From positions 62,001 through 126,000 of the forward strand of contig MNCI01000200.1 of NCBI GenBank assembly GCA_015680685.1: DNA of 64,000 nucleotides. The letters are read 5' to 3'. The position numbers were made by a program, and so were the translations under genes. Under the pieces are notes generated by a model, which was not told the DNA's origin, did no database searches, and saw only the letters and a list, made by a program, of their open reading frames with translations. Source of the stretch: Gnetum montanum (Eukaryota > Streptophyta > Gnetopsida > Gnetales > Gnetaceae). Shown in pieces: positions 45,750-56,310 of this stretch; the first letter of the stretch is position 1, and each line of letters begins with the position of its first letter.

Positions 45750-47392
45750 GTTCTGTTGTTATTTCAAATGAGAGTCTGGAGGAGGAGAGAGAGGTCCTGG
45801 CTCATATACTTGGGGAGGAAGGAAAAGAACAGGAAGCAGTAATCGAGGAGGGGGAAATTCTTGCCATGCAAGAGGAGGATGGGATAAGCAACATGGGAAT
45901 GAAGCCTGAAAAGGTCTTGGATGCACTTAGGCATTCAAGCGATGAAAGGGATGTCCCTGATGATTTCTTTGACGGATCTTTGCAGCTTGGTGATCCATCT
46001 AGGCCAGACAGCGAAGGTCTTTTTGGTATGTTCCTCTTTAGCTCAATCTAGATTCTGTGTCTTTTAATTTTTATGTGTTTTCCTTAACTATTTTGACCAT
46101 TTTGGGGTAGATGCTGGAATTCTTGAGGCACCTATATCTCGAGAAGCTACATTAGGATCACAGGTTCCAATCGAAGACACCTCCCCTGCTCATCCCACAT
46201 CAATTGACCCATTGAGGCCATGGCTTGAGATGCCTAGCAAAATGGATTTTTTGCAGGCATTGTTAATGAGGTGGTCACCCACTTACAAGAAGCTCATCCT
46301 AAACTAGGTGCGTGTTCATTACATGTTATGCTAAGTATCTGGTTTTACTGTGTTTATCTTCAATCATGCCTAATTTATGTGTGCACTTGTAGGCACCAAA
46401 ATCTAGTGGGATCCTTCTGAAGCCACCCACATTAATGCTCTCCCTAAGTTATTGGGGGATATTGAGCAAGTCCCAAGAAAGATCTACGATGCAGTTTCTG
46501 GTTGCGTCGTACAGAATGTCAAGATAGTTTGGACCCTAAGGCGTTCGACTGAGCATTTATGGAATGAGATTCACACACTGAAGGAGACACTAGAAAAAGA
46601 GAGAGAGGAGAAAAGGGATCTCCAGTCCTGTTATGATTTTTCTACTACTAGGTTGTCTAGTGATAGCACATGGCGTCATCCAAAGTCACCTACGCACGCT
46701 ACTGGACAATTTTAAACGGTAAGGTGTAGGCTACTCGAGACTTAGTAGAACAAAAAGCATAGATAGATTTATTGAATAGAAAGTGTCAATATTGGAAATC
46801 CTTTGCTACCAAAATATGGAAGTAGGGCCAAGACCAGAAGGATCACAAGCATCAATACAAGAAATGGTTGAAGAAAGAATCAGTTGAATGTCACCAAGCG
46901 GAGATGTTCATCGATGGGTTAGGTTTGCGGCCTTCTTATGATAGGTTTTTCGAGTGCACCAAGGTGGAGAGATCTCCGGGGAGAATAATTACCACCGCCT
47001 CTGGGGAGATTGTGACAGGTGTGTTCTCTCTTGAGCACCCTACTTGGACCCCAGTGGACAAAGGCAAAGCACTTGTTGGCATTGGTCTTGGCTTGGAGGA
47101 GGATTGGGAAAATGTGCCTGAAAAGGAGATTCTATGGCATTTCGAGACCAATTTAGGGCCTTCCTCACTTGTGAGTGTTTTATTGTGACATTTATTTTTG
47201 TATAGTTTTGTTGTTTTCATTGTTAGTGTTACTATTTTTCTGATTTTTGTGTTTATGTCTTGCTTTATTGCCCTTACTTTTTTTGTTTTGTTTTCTTTTT
47301 TTTTTCTGTAGGGACATGTTAATGATGGAGCTAGCCCTAGTGGAGCAGGAGCAGATGATGAAGAGGATCTTAGGGATCAGCCCCATCCATGA
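45750..47392 (+). pseudogene. Acidic, coiled-coil exons 5-8 of the antisense gene
   Basis: Exon 5: NESLEEEREVLAHILGEEGK and a DVPDDFFDGSLQLGDPSRPD run. Exon 7: IWTLR-like segment VWTLRRSTEHLWNEIHTLKE followed by LEKEREEKRDLQ, a heptad-like charged helix, then a globular-looking part (GLGLRPSYDRFFECTKVE, VTGVFSLEHPTWTPVDKGKA). Exon 8 is short and acidic. No domain recognised. The 47,171-47,311 intron has a long T tract before its acceptor. Confidence 0.5.
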
Positions 47393-47899
47393 GCCTTGCA
47401 TTACTCAGATTTAAGTCATTAAATGTTTTTAGATTTTTGGATGTTTGAAAGAATGTATGAAGATTTATGTAACGGCCTAAATTTAATTGTGGTATAAAAT
47501 GGTTGCATTCTTTTGTTACTTTGATGTTCTATGTAAATGTTTTTATTATTCTTTATGTTTTTCATTATTTTCCTTTGTTTTCTCAAGTATATGTGTACAA
47601 CTAGACGTAACATAAGTTTCTAAAGTGTAAAGTGAGATATAGGTAAATACTTGAGAAAGAAGGCAACGACCGTGCATGAATCTAAATTAAAATTTGTAAC
47701 TTGTAATCGAAAATTTAATGTAAAATGACGGAAGTTCATGAATTTGTAACTTGTTGACTCTAGTTTAAAGCCATTTCGAGTTGGGTACATCAGTTTATAG
47801 TCATGATGGACTGTTGCATCTATTGTTTAAGAAAGAAAAGATTACCAGTTTTATGCCATGGTGGGCCAAAGGTAGTAACATTTTTAGAAAGTTTTAAAA

Positions 47900-48075
47900 G
47901 GAACCGGTCATTTCTAACCGTGGCTAGTTTAATGTTATTGTAGACGTTTGTTGGTAGTTTAACATCATTTTGGGCATGTGGTAGTTTAACGTCATTTCGA
48001 ACATGTGGTAGTTTAACGTCATTTCGGACATGTGGTAGTTTAACATCATTTCGGACATGTGGTAGTTTAACTTTG
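47900..48075 (-). repeat. 27-bp tandem repeat just inside the predicted donor
   Basis: About five copies of a unit reading GTGGTAGTTTAACGTCATTT plus seven bases on the + strand. The 27-bp length keeps frame and yields a nonapeptide repeat (VKLPHVRND) on the minus strand, which explains an open frame at 48,197-47,820 without implying a protein. Confidence 0.88.
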
Positions 48076-48149
48076 TTTGTTGAGTTGATTTTTGATCTTT
48101 TGTAGTTTAACATGTGGGTTTGAGCTTGTGGATAAGATTTTATACTCAC

Positions 48150-48960
48150 CTTCTCCTTCATCGGTGATATCAAAGGGCAATTCTGACCAAGAGACATCAG
48201 TAGGGATGGCGCCTATGTTTGTATTGTCTAGTGTTTCTTCAGTTTTAGTAGGGTTGGGAGCTAGTGTTGGATTTATGTTTTGAAGAATGCTCATGGTTCC
48301 TTGCTTAGGCTCAACAAATTCAATTTCTAATTCCTAATTCACTCTAGGGTTTGAGAAAGTAGGTGGCACTATTACATCCCCATATATGATGATCTCACCA
48401 CCCTCGTATGGTAGGTGGATCTCCTAATGGATTGGGGAGGAAACGGCCTTAAGTTGAGCCAGCCAGGGGCTTCCTAGGTTCAGATTAAATCCTAGCATTT
48501 CATCGACTACTATGAATTCAGCTGATGTGGGGAATTGGTCTCCGGCTATAAAATCCAAGGTAACCATACCTCTTACTCCAACACGGGAACCATTGAACAA
48601 TTTTAGGAAATAAGTTGTTGTGGGCTGTATTTGTTCGATAAGTCCTAGTTTTTAAATGATGGAAAAAGATATTACATTGGTTGTTGCACCGTCATCGACA
48701 TGTACCCTACGTATCTTAAGATGATTAACTTGTATCGTTATGAACATAGGGGTCATGGTGACTTCTCCTATTTTCTCATATATCTTAATGTCCTTAGCAT
48801 GAAACTCTAGGGATGTAGTTTTTGATTCCTAAGATTGTGTGGACAATACTGCATGAATGGATGGTCCATCTACAGGAAGGTCCTCACTAACAGGGACTAA
48901 AGTTAACATACTCACAAGAGCATCTTGATGCACTGGTGAAGTCATTACTAGATCATACAG
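48150..48960 (-). pseudogene. pro: O protease region and exon 1 end
   Basis: Minus strand gives RVHVDDGATTNVISFSII (active site near 48,700; Asp-Asp-Gly-Ala in place of Asp-Ser/Thr-Gly-Ala). An open frame at 48,294 (MSILQNINPTL) carries the exon into SELPFDITDEGEG at the splice donor. Linkage between the two parts needs a frame change. Confidence 0.68.
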
Positions 48961-49499
48961 GCTTCAACAAGTATTTTTTTTGTTTCAAAGCTTGTGTGAC
49001 CTGTGTTAACGCATTCGCTAGGTCTTTACCATTTGGGGCACTCTTATCTATAGAGATTTGGTCCATTTAATGTAGCATTTGTATTTTCCGTGGAGGGGTT
49101 TTTATCGAAGATGCTGGGTTTGGGACATGGCTCTTGACATTACCCTTTTTTTGATGACTCGTACTAGGCTCATCAATGAGCAAGCCCATGGGAACAACGT
49201 TTAGTGGTGTTGGCTTTGGTGGTCCCAATTTGCCTCGATGGTTTTCCCTTTCCAAACGTTCTCTTGTTAGTCTATCGGGAAGGCGTTCTCATAGATGTCA
49301 TGGGGGAAAGGAGGTGGGTTGTGTATCAGAATGCTTTGGCACTTGGATCATGAAGGGAATGGATTGGATTTCAGATGGGGTGATTGTGGCTACAACAGAC
49401 GGAGGTACATGGATGATGAATGGTTCTGGTGGCATGGGGAATGTGTGCATGGTGAAAGGGATTTGAGGATACGTTGGGATGGGTGTGTTTTCTAAAGGC

Positions 49500-51766
49500 C
49501 TACGAATCACAAAAGGTCTTTGAGGAATGTACTATCTGTCTTTCACATGGATAGTATTAATCACATATGGTGCATCATTGGTATTGAGAGGATCCTTATA
49601 GACCCCCATGGATTGGTTTTGGGATCTTATTGGGTTTGCTTCGTCAAACACTACCTCGCCCCTATTAGTCATGCGTTGTATATCCTATTTCAATGTAAAG
49701 CAATAATCAGTCCCATGACCACACCATTGGTGATATTCACAAAACCTATCCAATCTAAAGCCCTTCAGAATGGAGGGTTCGTTGGCTATTACTAAAGCTG
49801 GGTTCTTGGCCAACTCACAAAATCGATCATGTCTTTGAGAGGCCATGGGAGACATTTTTTTGTGTTGAATTAGTCTAACCTTTAGAAGTTTATCAAGAAA
49901 TTGTGAAGGCTTCATGGGAAATGATGTGTATTGGGTAGGGTCTTTTCTTTCAAAGGTATGGGCATGAACCATGTTTTTTTTTTATTTGAAGGATTTTCGG
50001 GTGTAGGAGTGAGTGTGGTTCTTTCATAGCTATTTGGGACAGCAGGTTGTTTTTCCTTTTTCTTGGATGACTAGGTAGGGTTGTTTTGGCCACTTCTGCC
50101 ACCATTGTTTTGGATTTATCTTTCCTAGCATGTAGGCTCTTAAAAGTTGAGTAGGCTAGGTCATTACTTTTTTGTGATGCCTCTTCTATGTCTTTGATTT
50201 GCATGAATGCTTGGCTCAATGTGTGGGCTTTCAGATAGTAAATATTTGACTTAATAAAGTCATTTACAGCTGACTTAAGGATGGTAAGCAGATATGTTTT
50301 AGGGATGGGTTTGTGAATTTCATTTAAGGCTACACTCCACCTTTAGATAAATTTTTGTGCTGGCTCATGCAGTGCTTGTTTGATTTGGATTAAGCTATTT
50401 AACGTGGATTCAGGTTTCAAATTGTACTTGAAACAGGTGACAAACTGATGCAACATATGGAACTACAGGGTAAAGATTAGTACCAGTCTAAGGCTTTTTC
50501 TATTAGGGACATTGCAAAAACTCGCAAAATTACATGGGACCATGCCTGAAGCAAAAGACTTTCTATTTGAAATATCACTAGGTGGGAATTTGGGTCTCCT
50601 CCTCCACTGTACTTGCTCAACTGGGGTAATGAGACTCCCTTTGGCAAGTTTAAGGGTGGAACTGAGGGGTCGATTTGGTCATCTTGATACAAGTCTAGTA
50701 CTTTGACTTCCTATGTGTTCACAGTTTTAAGGCATTTTAATTCTTCTGCCAACGAGTGCATCATTTTTTTGTGTTTGCCCATTCTTGGGTAGTAGGCAGA
50801 CCAATGGATTGAGCGGATTGTGGCTGATAATGATTCAATTGTTGCATTACTTGTGGAGAGAGAGGTTGTTGGGTAATTGTTTGTTGCAGTGGGATAGCAT
50901 TTGGGGCTAAGATCATGGGATGTAATACACTATAGTGAGTAGATGGGTTTTGCTGAATAGCTAGTGGACCTACTGTCTAGTCACCGGTTGTGAAGTAATC
51001 GTTGGTGCATGTTGGATTTGCACTTGAGGTATATAATGGATGGACATGAAAGTGGGTATGACCGATGGCATTCCAATCACTTGAGGTCGAAAAGTCATTC
51101 ATGTATTAGTCTGAGGAGGAAGCTGTTGGGATTTTGTTTGTAATGGTATGATGGAAGTAGATGCATTAGTTTGAACATTGGACTTGGAGAAGATGGGAAT
51201 AGGAATGGCTACTTCCCGTAAGGAAGCTAGTGGCGGAAATGTTGTTTCTTCTAAGAAAGGTTGAAACATTGGGCTTGTATGGGCATGGGGGCTAACGGTA
51301 TGGTATGAATCCTCATGTTCAGATTGGGCTACGAAATCATCTTCCTTGTCTCCACATTGAGGATCTATTGGAGGTAACTGTAGGGCTTAACTTCTAGACA
51401 TGAGAAGCTAAGATATGAGTCTATGATGGTGTTCAGAGAGCGGGTTATGTCGAATGCTGAAGGAATGAATTCGCAACCTCCTTTATGGATAAGTTCATAG
51501 TCTCGTTTTGCTTCCCTTTTTGTATGATCCATAGGTAGGTTAGCTTGGATTTTAACACAGATGAAGTTATACCCTTCGGGTGTAAGAGTCACATAAGTAG
51601 GGCCTTTGCCTTGTAGCCTGAGTGACTAGCGTGTGGGGCCTTGGGGGTTTACCCATTTAATGATAGTTATGGATTCCGTGGTAGTCACAGGGTTCAGGGT
51701 TTCAGCCCCAAAGTCAAAGATCGGCAATGTTACTAGGTTGATTTGGGAGGGTTCCATGATGAACAT
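49500..51766 (-). pseudogene. gag: O gag
   Basis: Start chosen at 51,766 (MFIMEPSQINLVTLP), the first ATG after the leader repeat. N-terminal piece open at 51,592-51,365. The Retrotrans_gag core is at 50,692-50,477 (PQLSKYSGGGDPNSHLVIF then FAMSLIEKALDWY). Downstream RFCEYHQWCGHGTDYCFTLK (about 49,750-49,690) is a C..H...GH..C zinc-knuckle-like motif typical of Tat gag. Mostly one frame (51,766, 51,592, 50,692, 49,972), with stops and a local shift at about 50,219-49,950. Confidence 0.8.
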
Positions 51767-51832
51767 GAGCAAACTGGGCTAGATGAGTTGGAGTGCATGC
51801 AACCGCAGTGTGACCGATGTGACACAACCACA

Positions 51833-52105
51833 GCGTGACCAAACTGATCAAACCATAGCATGATCAACAGGAAGCAAGCTTAGCATGACCAATAGGAAGT
51901 AAGCTCAGCGTGACCAACTGAAAGCAAGCTCAGCGTGACGAACAAGAAGAAAGCTCAGCATGACCAACTAAGAGCAAGCTCAGCGTGACCAATAGGAAGC
52001 AAGCTCAGCGTGACCAATAGGAAGCAAGCTCAGCGTGACCAACAGGAAGCAAGTTTAGTGTGACCAACTGAGAGCAAGCTCAGCATGACCAACTACAACA
52101 AGGAG
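51833..52105 (-). repeat. 25-bp tandem repeat in the O leader, about 11 copies
   Basis: Plus-strand unit begins GCGTGACCAATAGGAAGCAA followed by GCTCA. Lies between primer site and gag start, i.e. in the 5' untranslated leader of the element RNA. It contains the AGCGTGACC motif in each unit and, on the element strand, ATTGGTCACGC. Confidence 0.92.
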
Positions 52106-52176
52106 ACTTATAGGGACAAGATGAAAAAGTTTTGATAGGTAGCATGATTGATGTTTTAGCAAACAACAAGCAAGTT

Positions 52177-52195
52177 GGCCCTCCTTCTAGCACTA
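52177..52195 (-). other. O primer-binding site
   Basis: Minus strand TAGTGCTAGAAGGAGGGCC, 5 nt inside the LTR end. Same site as G (TGGTGCTAGAAGGAGGAC) apart from the second base, a G-to-A change in the invariant TGG. The tRNA was not identified. Confidence 0.72.
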
Positions 52196-52200
52196 AAAAC

Positions 52201-53736
52201 TATACTCACCTAAATCGTTAGTGTAAGGTTGGAAGAGAAAATAGACATCGAAAGATCGTTGGGTAGGTACAGCTAACTCTGCCTTCACCTGAGGGCAAGC
52301 TGGAAAAGATAATGAAGGTAGAGTTCCTTGGATGGTTTGCATGCAAATCAACTAAGGACTTCCCCGAGCATAAGCTATGGCTAGCATTGGGGTTATTGTA
52401 AATGGTGTAAACGGAATGAAAACAGTGACATGAAATGTAAACAGAGCGTAGAGCATAAACAAAGACTGAATTGTAAACGAAGCATAAACAAAGTGTAAAT
52501 AGAGTAAATAATATAAATGGAAGGCAATAATGAAACTGTATTGTATTGTTTAACAAGAGTGTGCATCGGTCAAAGCGTAGTTGCATGTGTGGATGGCAGG
52601 TCAAACATCGAGCACCGGGGTGATGTGACATGATGATGTAATGTGAGAAGCACTTGGTTGCCAGGATTCAAGTATGTCAAGTGCCCAAGGATTGCTGATT
52701 CTGTATATTCTCAAAATTGCTAATGTCGCCAATTGCCAACCTCCAGATTCATGTGAATTGACGAGGTATTTAAAGGGCTGGACCAAGCTTGAGTGCGGAA
52801 TTCCAAAATGGAATCAACAGTTGGGATTTAACAGGAAAATGAATCAAGCGACATGTATCCAATGGAAAATTTTTCATGAGTTGGATGTGTGTTGGACAGT
52901 TGTGCACGAGTTGGATGTGTGTTGGCAAGCTACATTCTTGACCAGGTACATTGCATTTTACAATTCGTGGGTTGCTCAAGCCCATGAAAGTACATTTAAT
53001 TTAGACCATGAGGGCTTGACATGCCCACAAGTGGGGATTTACAATGAAATTTACAACAAGAGAAATTTGACCTAGCTCTCTTGACCATGGATCTAGTGCT
53101 GCAGGTTGTCGAGATGTCGATTTGAGGCTATTCGAGTCACTAGGGCTTCCAACTTGAATTGATGTGCCTTTAGAGTTGAGTTGAGTTAAGCTTCAGTGTA
53201 AGTCGATTTGTGGTCATGCTGCACTCACGCCCAGCATGACCTCCAGCATGCCCAACATCAGTGTGTCCAGTGTCCAGTGTGCCCATCGTCTAGTGTGGAT
53301 GCTGCACTCACGCCTAGTGTGACCTCCAGTGTGAGTGAAGAAAACTTGACCTTTTGACACCATTTTTTGGATTCTGAATCCTGGATTTGCTGCCCGAATG
53401 TGTTTAACTCTAGAATTTGGAATCTGAGCTTGGTTTTGAGTGGTTTTGAGTAGGTCACACTGGCTATTTTGGGTAGCTCATGTTGTGGTCACGCTAAGCG
53501 TGACCTGTAGTGTGACCTAAAAGAAACTTGCAATTTTTTTATGCTAGATGGATGCTGAACACTATAATTTCAAATTTTGAAAAATTGACCTCCACCTTTG
53601 ACTTGATTTTGACATTCCTCAGAGTTGTTCACGCTGAGGGTGAGCAACCTACCTTAGTCAAATTTTTTCTCCAACCTTCGAGAGGGCTTGATTTGTTTCC
53701 ATTTCAAAGTGGTAGGCTAAAATTGGTGGTGTTTCA
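52201..53736 (-). repeat. O 5' LTR (1,536 bp)
   Basis: Pair of 35,272-36,836. The TATA box has decayed (minus CCCTTTAAATACC near 52,766). Relative to the other LTR it has a duplicated GAGTTGGATGTGTGTTGG segment (52,870-52,925). Confidence 0.92.
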
Positions 53737-53741
53737 GTTAT
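53737..53741. repeat. O target-site duplication, right copy
   Basis: GTTAT, identical to 35,267-35,271. Confidence 0.9.
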
Positions 53742-54660
53742 TACTATTAAAGAATAATTTAGAGAATTTCACTTGGTCTTATGATGATCTTAAAGCTTTC
53801 ATACTTGATGTGATAACACATAAAATTCCCCTAATAGATGGTGGTAAGATAGTTAAGCAAAAGCAAAGGAAATTTATTCCATCATTTGAACCAGCTATGA
53901 AAGCTAAGATTAAGAAGTTATTGCAAGCCTAAATCATATATCTAGTTTGATATTTGACATGGCTTGCTAATATTGTTCTAGTAAGGAAGAAGAATGATGA
54001 TATTAGGCTTTGCGTGAATTTCAAAAATTTAAATGAAGCCTTTGAAAAAGATAAGTAACCACTTCCTAGAATTGATGAAATGTTGATCAAAGTATCAAGA
54101 TGTTAGATATTCTATTTCCTAAATGGATTTTTGGGCTGTAATCAGATTATGATGGATAAGTATGATAGATATAAAACACTAAATGGGGGACATTTGCTTA
54201 TAAAAGAATACCATTCAGATTATCAAATACCATAGCTACTTTCCAAAGAGTAATAGACTTAGCTTTTAAATACTAGGTAAGCAAGTTCATTGTGGTTTAT
54301 GTAGATGATATTACAATTTATTCAAAAAGGAAGGAAGATCATATTAGCCACCTCCAACAAGTTTTTATAGATGTCATGAATACAAAATTTCATTAAACCC
54401 TATGAAATGTATCTTTGAGGTTAAGTTTGGAAGTTTGCTAGGTATTGCTATAGATGACACACAAATTCGAGTAGTACAAAATATTGAACATCCAATAAAC
54501 AAAAAGCCTCTTAGATCTTTCTTTGAAAAGATAAATTATGTTAAGAAACTTATCCCAAGATTCACCAAAATTACTAAGCCTTTGATGCATATGCTCAAGA
54601 AGGATATCACAGTAAGGAAAACACCAAAATCAGAGAAAGCTTTAGTTGAGATTTAAAAAG
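53742..54660 (+). pseudogene. RT: G reverse transcriptase
   Basis: Resumes G after O. NFTWSYDDLKAF and RKFIPSFEPAMKAKIKKLL lead into WLANIVLVRKKNDDIRLCVNF and FYFLNGFLGCNQIMM. The catalytic box is intact (VVYVDDITIYSKR, about 54,290-54,330). The C-terminal part is open at 54,402-54,656 (FEKINYVKKLIPRFTKITKP). Frame changes and stops in the middle. Confidence 0.82.
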
Positions 54661-55040
54661 CTAGTCAAGAAGCTCCATATTTGGTAAAACTAAGATTGAA
54701 GGAAGATTTATAGTTATATGATGTTGCCTCAAATGATTCAATTATCATTATTTTAACTCAAATAGACGAAGGTCAAGATGAATCAATTAGATTTTTTGGG
54801 TGTCAGTTAAAAGGTTCATAATTAAATTATTCAGATCTAGAGAAACAAGCATTTGCATTCATTAAAGCACTTCAACATTTTAGATATTACTTGAAAAGCC
54901 ATTCTTGGCTCAAAATGAGATTGGATTGAAAATAGGGAAATGGCTAATGAAGCTTCAAAGTTTCAAATTTTCATTAGAGATATGCAAGAATATTAAAGGA
55001 ATTGGGTTAGCCAAGTTAATGGCTCAAGAAAATGAAATAT
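54661..55040 (+). pseudogene. RNH: G Gypsy-type RNase H
   Basis: YDVASNDSIIIILTQ (Asp intact, expected ASD.AI..VL.Q), RFFGCQLKGS, NYSDLEKQAFAFIKALQHFR then KWLMKLQSFKFSLEI. Stops but recognisable order. Confidence 0.72.
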
Positions 55041-56310
55041 GTCTGGTAAAACTTCATGAAAGAAATTGGTATGATAAAATTTTAGAATTCCTAAACACAA
55101 GAAAGGTTCCAAATAATTTAACTACAAGCCAAAAAAGAGCTTTCTTTAATAAGGAAATCAAGTTTTTGGTTAAGGATGGAATCTTATAAGAAAGGACTTT
55201 AGAGGGGTTTTGTTGGAATGTGTTCATAATGATCAAATTAGTCTTATTTTAGAATAATTCCATGATCATTCTAATTTGTTTTATGAATCTCCTAAGTCCT
55301 CTATGCAACATATACTCTGTTATGATTTTTATTGGCTGGACATGTACTAAGATATTAGTTCAAAAATTTAAAAATGTTATAAGTGTCATATTCATGGACC
55401 AAGAATTAAAAAGGCTAGAGCTCCCTTGAAACCAGTAGTTGTGGATAGACTATTTTAACAATGGGGTTTAGATTTCATCAACACAATTACTCCTTCAAAA
55501 TCAAGGCATAAATTTATTCTCACGGCCACTGATTATTTTACTAAATGGTTAGAAGTAAAAGCTCTAAGAAACTGTTCAACATTGGATGTAATTAGGTTCA
55601 TGGAAGATCAAATTCTAAGTCACTTTGGCATGCCTGAAGTTTTAGTATTTGATAATAGACCTACTTTTCAATCTAAGGAGTTTATAACATGAGCATCAGA
55701 GAAATCCATCTTTCTATTTTCTTTTTCTAATTATTATCCTCAAGAGAATGATTTAGCTAAATCTACAAATAAAAAGTTTATTTCGTGCAACAGTCAATGG
55801 AGGGGAATCTAGGAAATTGGATCAATTATTTGCAATATGCGTTATGGAGTGACTATATTAGATTTAAAAAGGCTATTGGAACATCAATTTATAACTTAGT
55901 CTATGGATTGCCTGCAAGAGTTACGAATAAGATTATAAGCCTAGCCTCTAATTTTGTACAAAGGTACAATGGAAAACTAGATTAAGATAGAAATTTCATG
56001 ACCTTGTTTATTAGAAGGGAAGTTGAAATAGATAGTGCCAAGGATAATCTATTAGAAAATGCTTCTCTAGTTAAAAGATGGTTCAATAGAAGAGTTATGA
56101 AAAGGACTTTTAAAGTTGGTGATCTAGTATTATTATGGAATATGAAGAAACCTAATAAAATTTATAGCAAGATGGTTGGGTCCAGTTTAGATCAAGAAGC
56201 AATTATCAAAAGACACATACAAGCTGTGCACATTAAGTGGAATGGAATTATAGCTTGTGTATGATGTTTTACATATAAAACATTACTTTGGGCAATCGCC
56301 CACAACTTAA
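55041..56310 (+). pseudogene. INT: G integrase
   Basis: Zinc-binding end CYKCHIHGPRI (about 55,375-55,410). Core WGLDFINTITPSKSRHKFIL, TATDYFTKWLEVKALR, LSHFGMPEVLVFDN. The first two catalytic Asp are present; the Glu is Lys (DLAKSTNK). The C-terminal part is open at 55,785-56,264 with FKVGDLVLLWNMKK. The RT-integrase half is less decayed at catalytic sites than in A1. Confidence 0.8.

Larger units (their letters stand above)
42383..47392 (+). pseudogene. Antisense eight-exon gene inside the O intron (HAD phosphatase-like, transposon-protein-like, coiled coil)
   Basis: Predicted exons: 42,383-42,521; 43,705-44,154; 44,242-44,512; 44,613-45,659; 45,750-46,025; 46,111-46,307; 46,393-47,170; 47,312-47,392. 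Introns are 1,183, 87, 100, 90, 85, 85 and 141 bp, all GT-AG, several with perfect donors (GTAAGT, GTATGT, GTGAGT) and T-rich acceptors; reading phase carries across most junctions. The product would be 5' phosphatase-like, middle transposon-domain-like, 3' acidic and charged, ending DDEEDLRDQPHP and TGA (47,390-47,392). A few stops and about three 1-nt frame changes (near 42,430, 44,338 and 46,250) mark it as decayed. The start is uncertain: MGDKGKGK at 42,383 needs a frame change; a Met in frame lies just downstream (MEESEELLQ). Likely a captured or chimeric gene carried by O; function unknown. Confidence 0.6.
41752..48149 (-). other. Predicted 6.4-kb intron of O between protease and RT
   Basis: Donor on the minus strand GAAG|GTGAGTATAA (first intron base 48,149). 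Acceptor TTTTAATTGGCAG|GAGTG (last intron base 41,752). Phase 1 on both sides: joining gives an uninterrupted run through ITDEGEG into VNTMATNNILS and the RT frame. A protease-RT intron is known in Ogre elements, but this one is long and holds a gene on the other strand. It is predicted, not shown; a second insertion with accidental splice signals is the alternative. Confidence 0.62.
35272..53736 (-). mobile_element. O: Ogre-like Tat retrotransposon (18.5 kb) on the minus strand
   Basis: Perfect target duplication; LTRs of 1,565 and 1,536 bp; minus-strand order 5' LTR (52,201-53,736), primer site, repeat-rich leader, gag-protease exon, 6.4-kb intron carrying an antisense gene, RT-RNase H-archaeal RNase H-integrase exon, tandem repeat, polypurine tract, 3' LTR. 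Large size, the protease-RT intron and the dual RNase H fit Ogre-like Tat elements. LTR divergence is about 11% by eye over 200 bp. Confidence 0.92.

Noticed and set aside
47820-48197. 125-codon minus-strand frame with repeated VKLPHVRND
   Set aside because: Created by a 27-bp tandem repeat inside the predicted intron.
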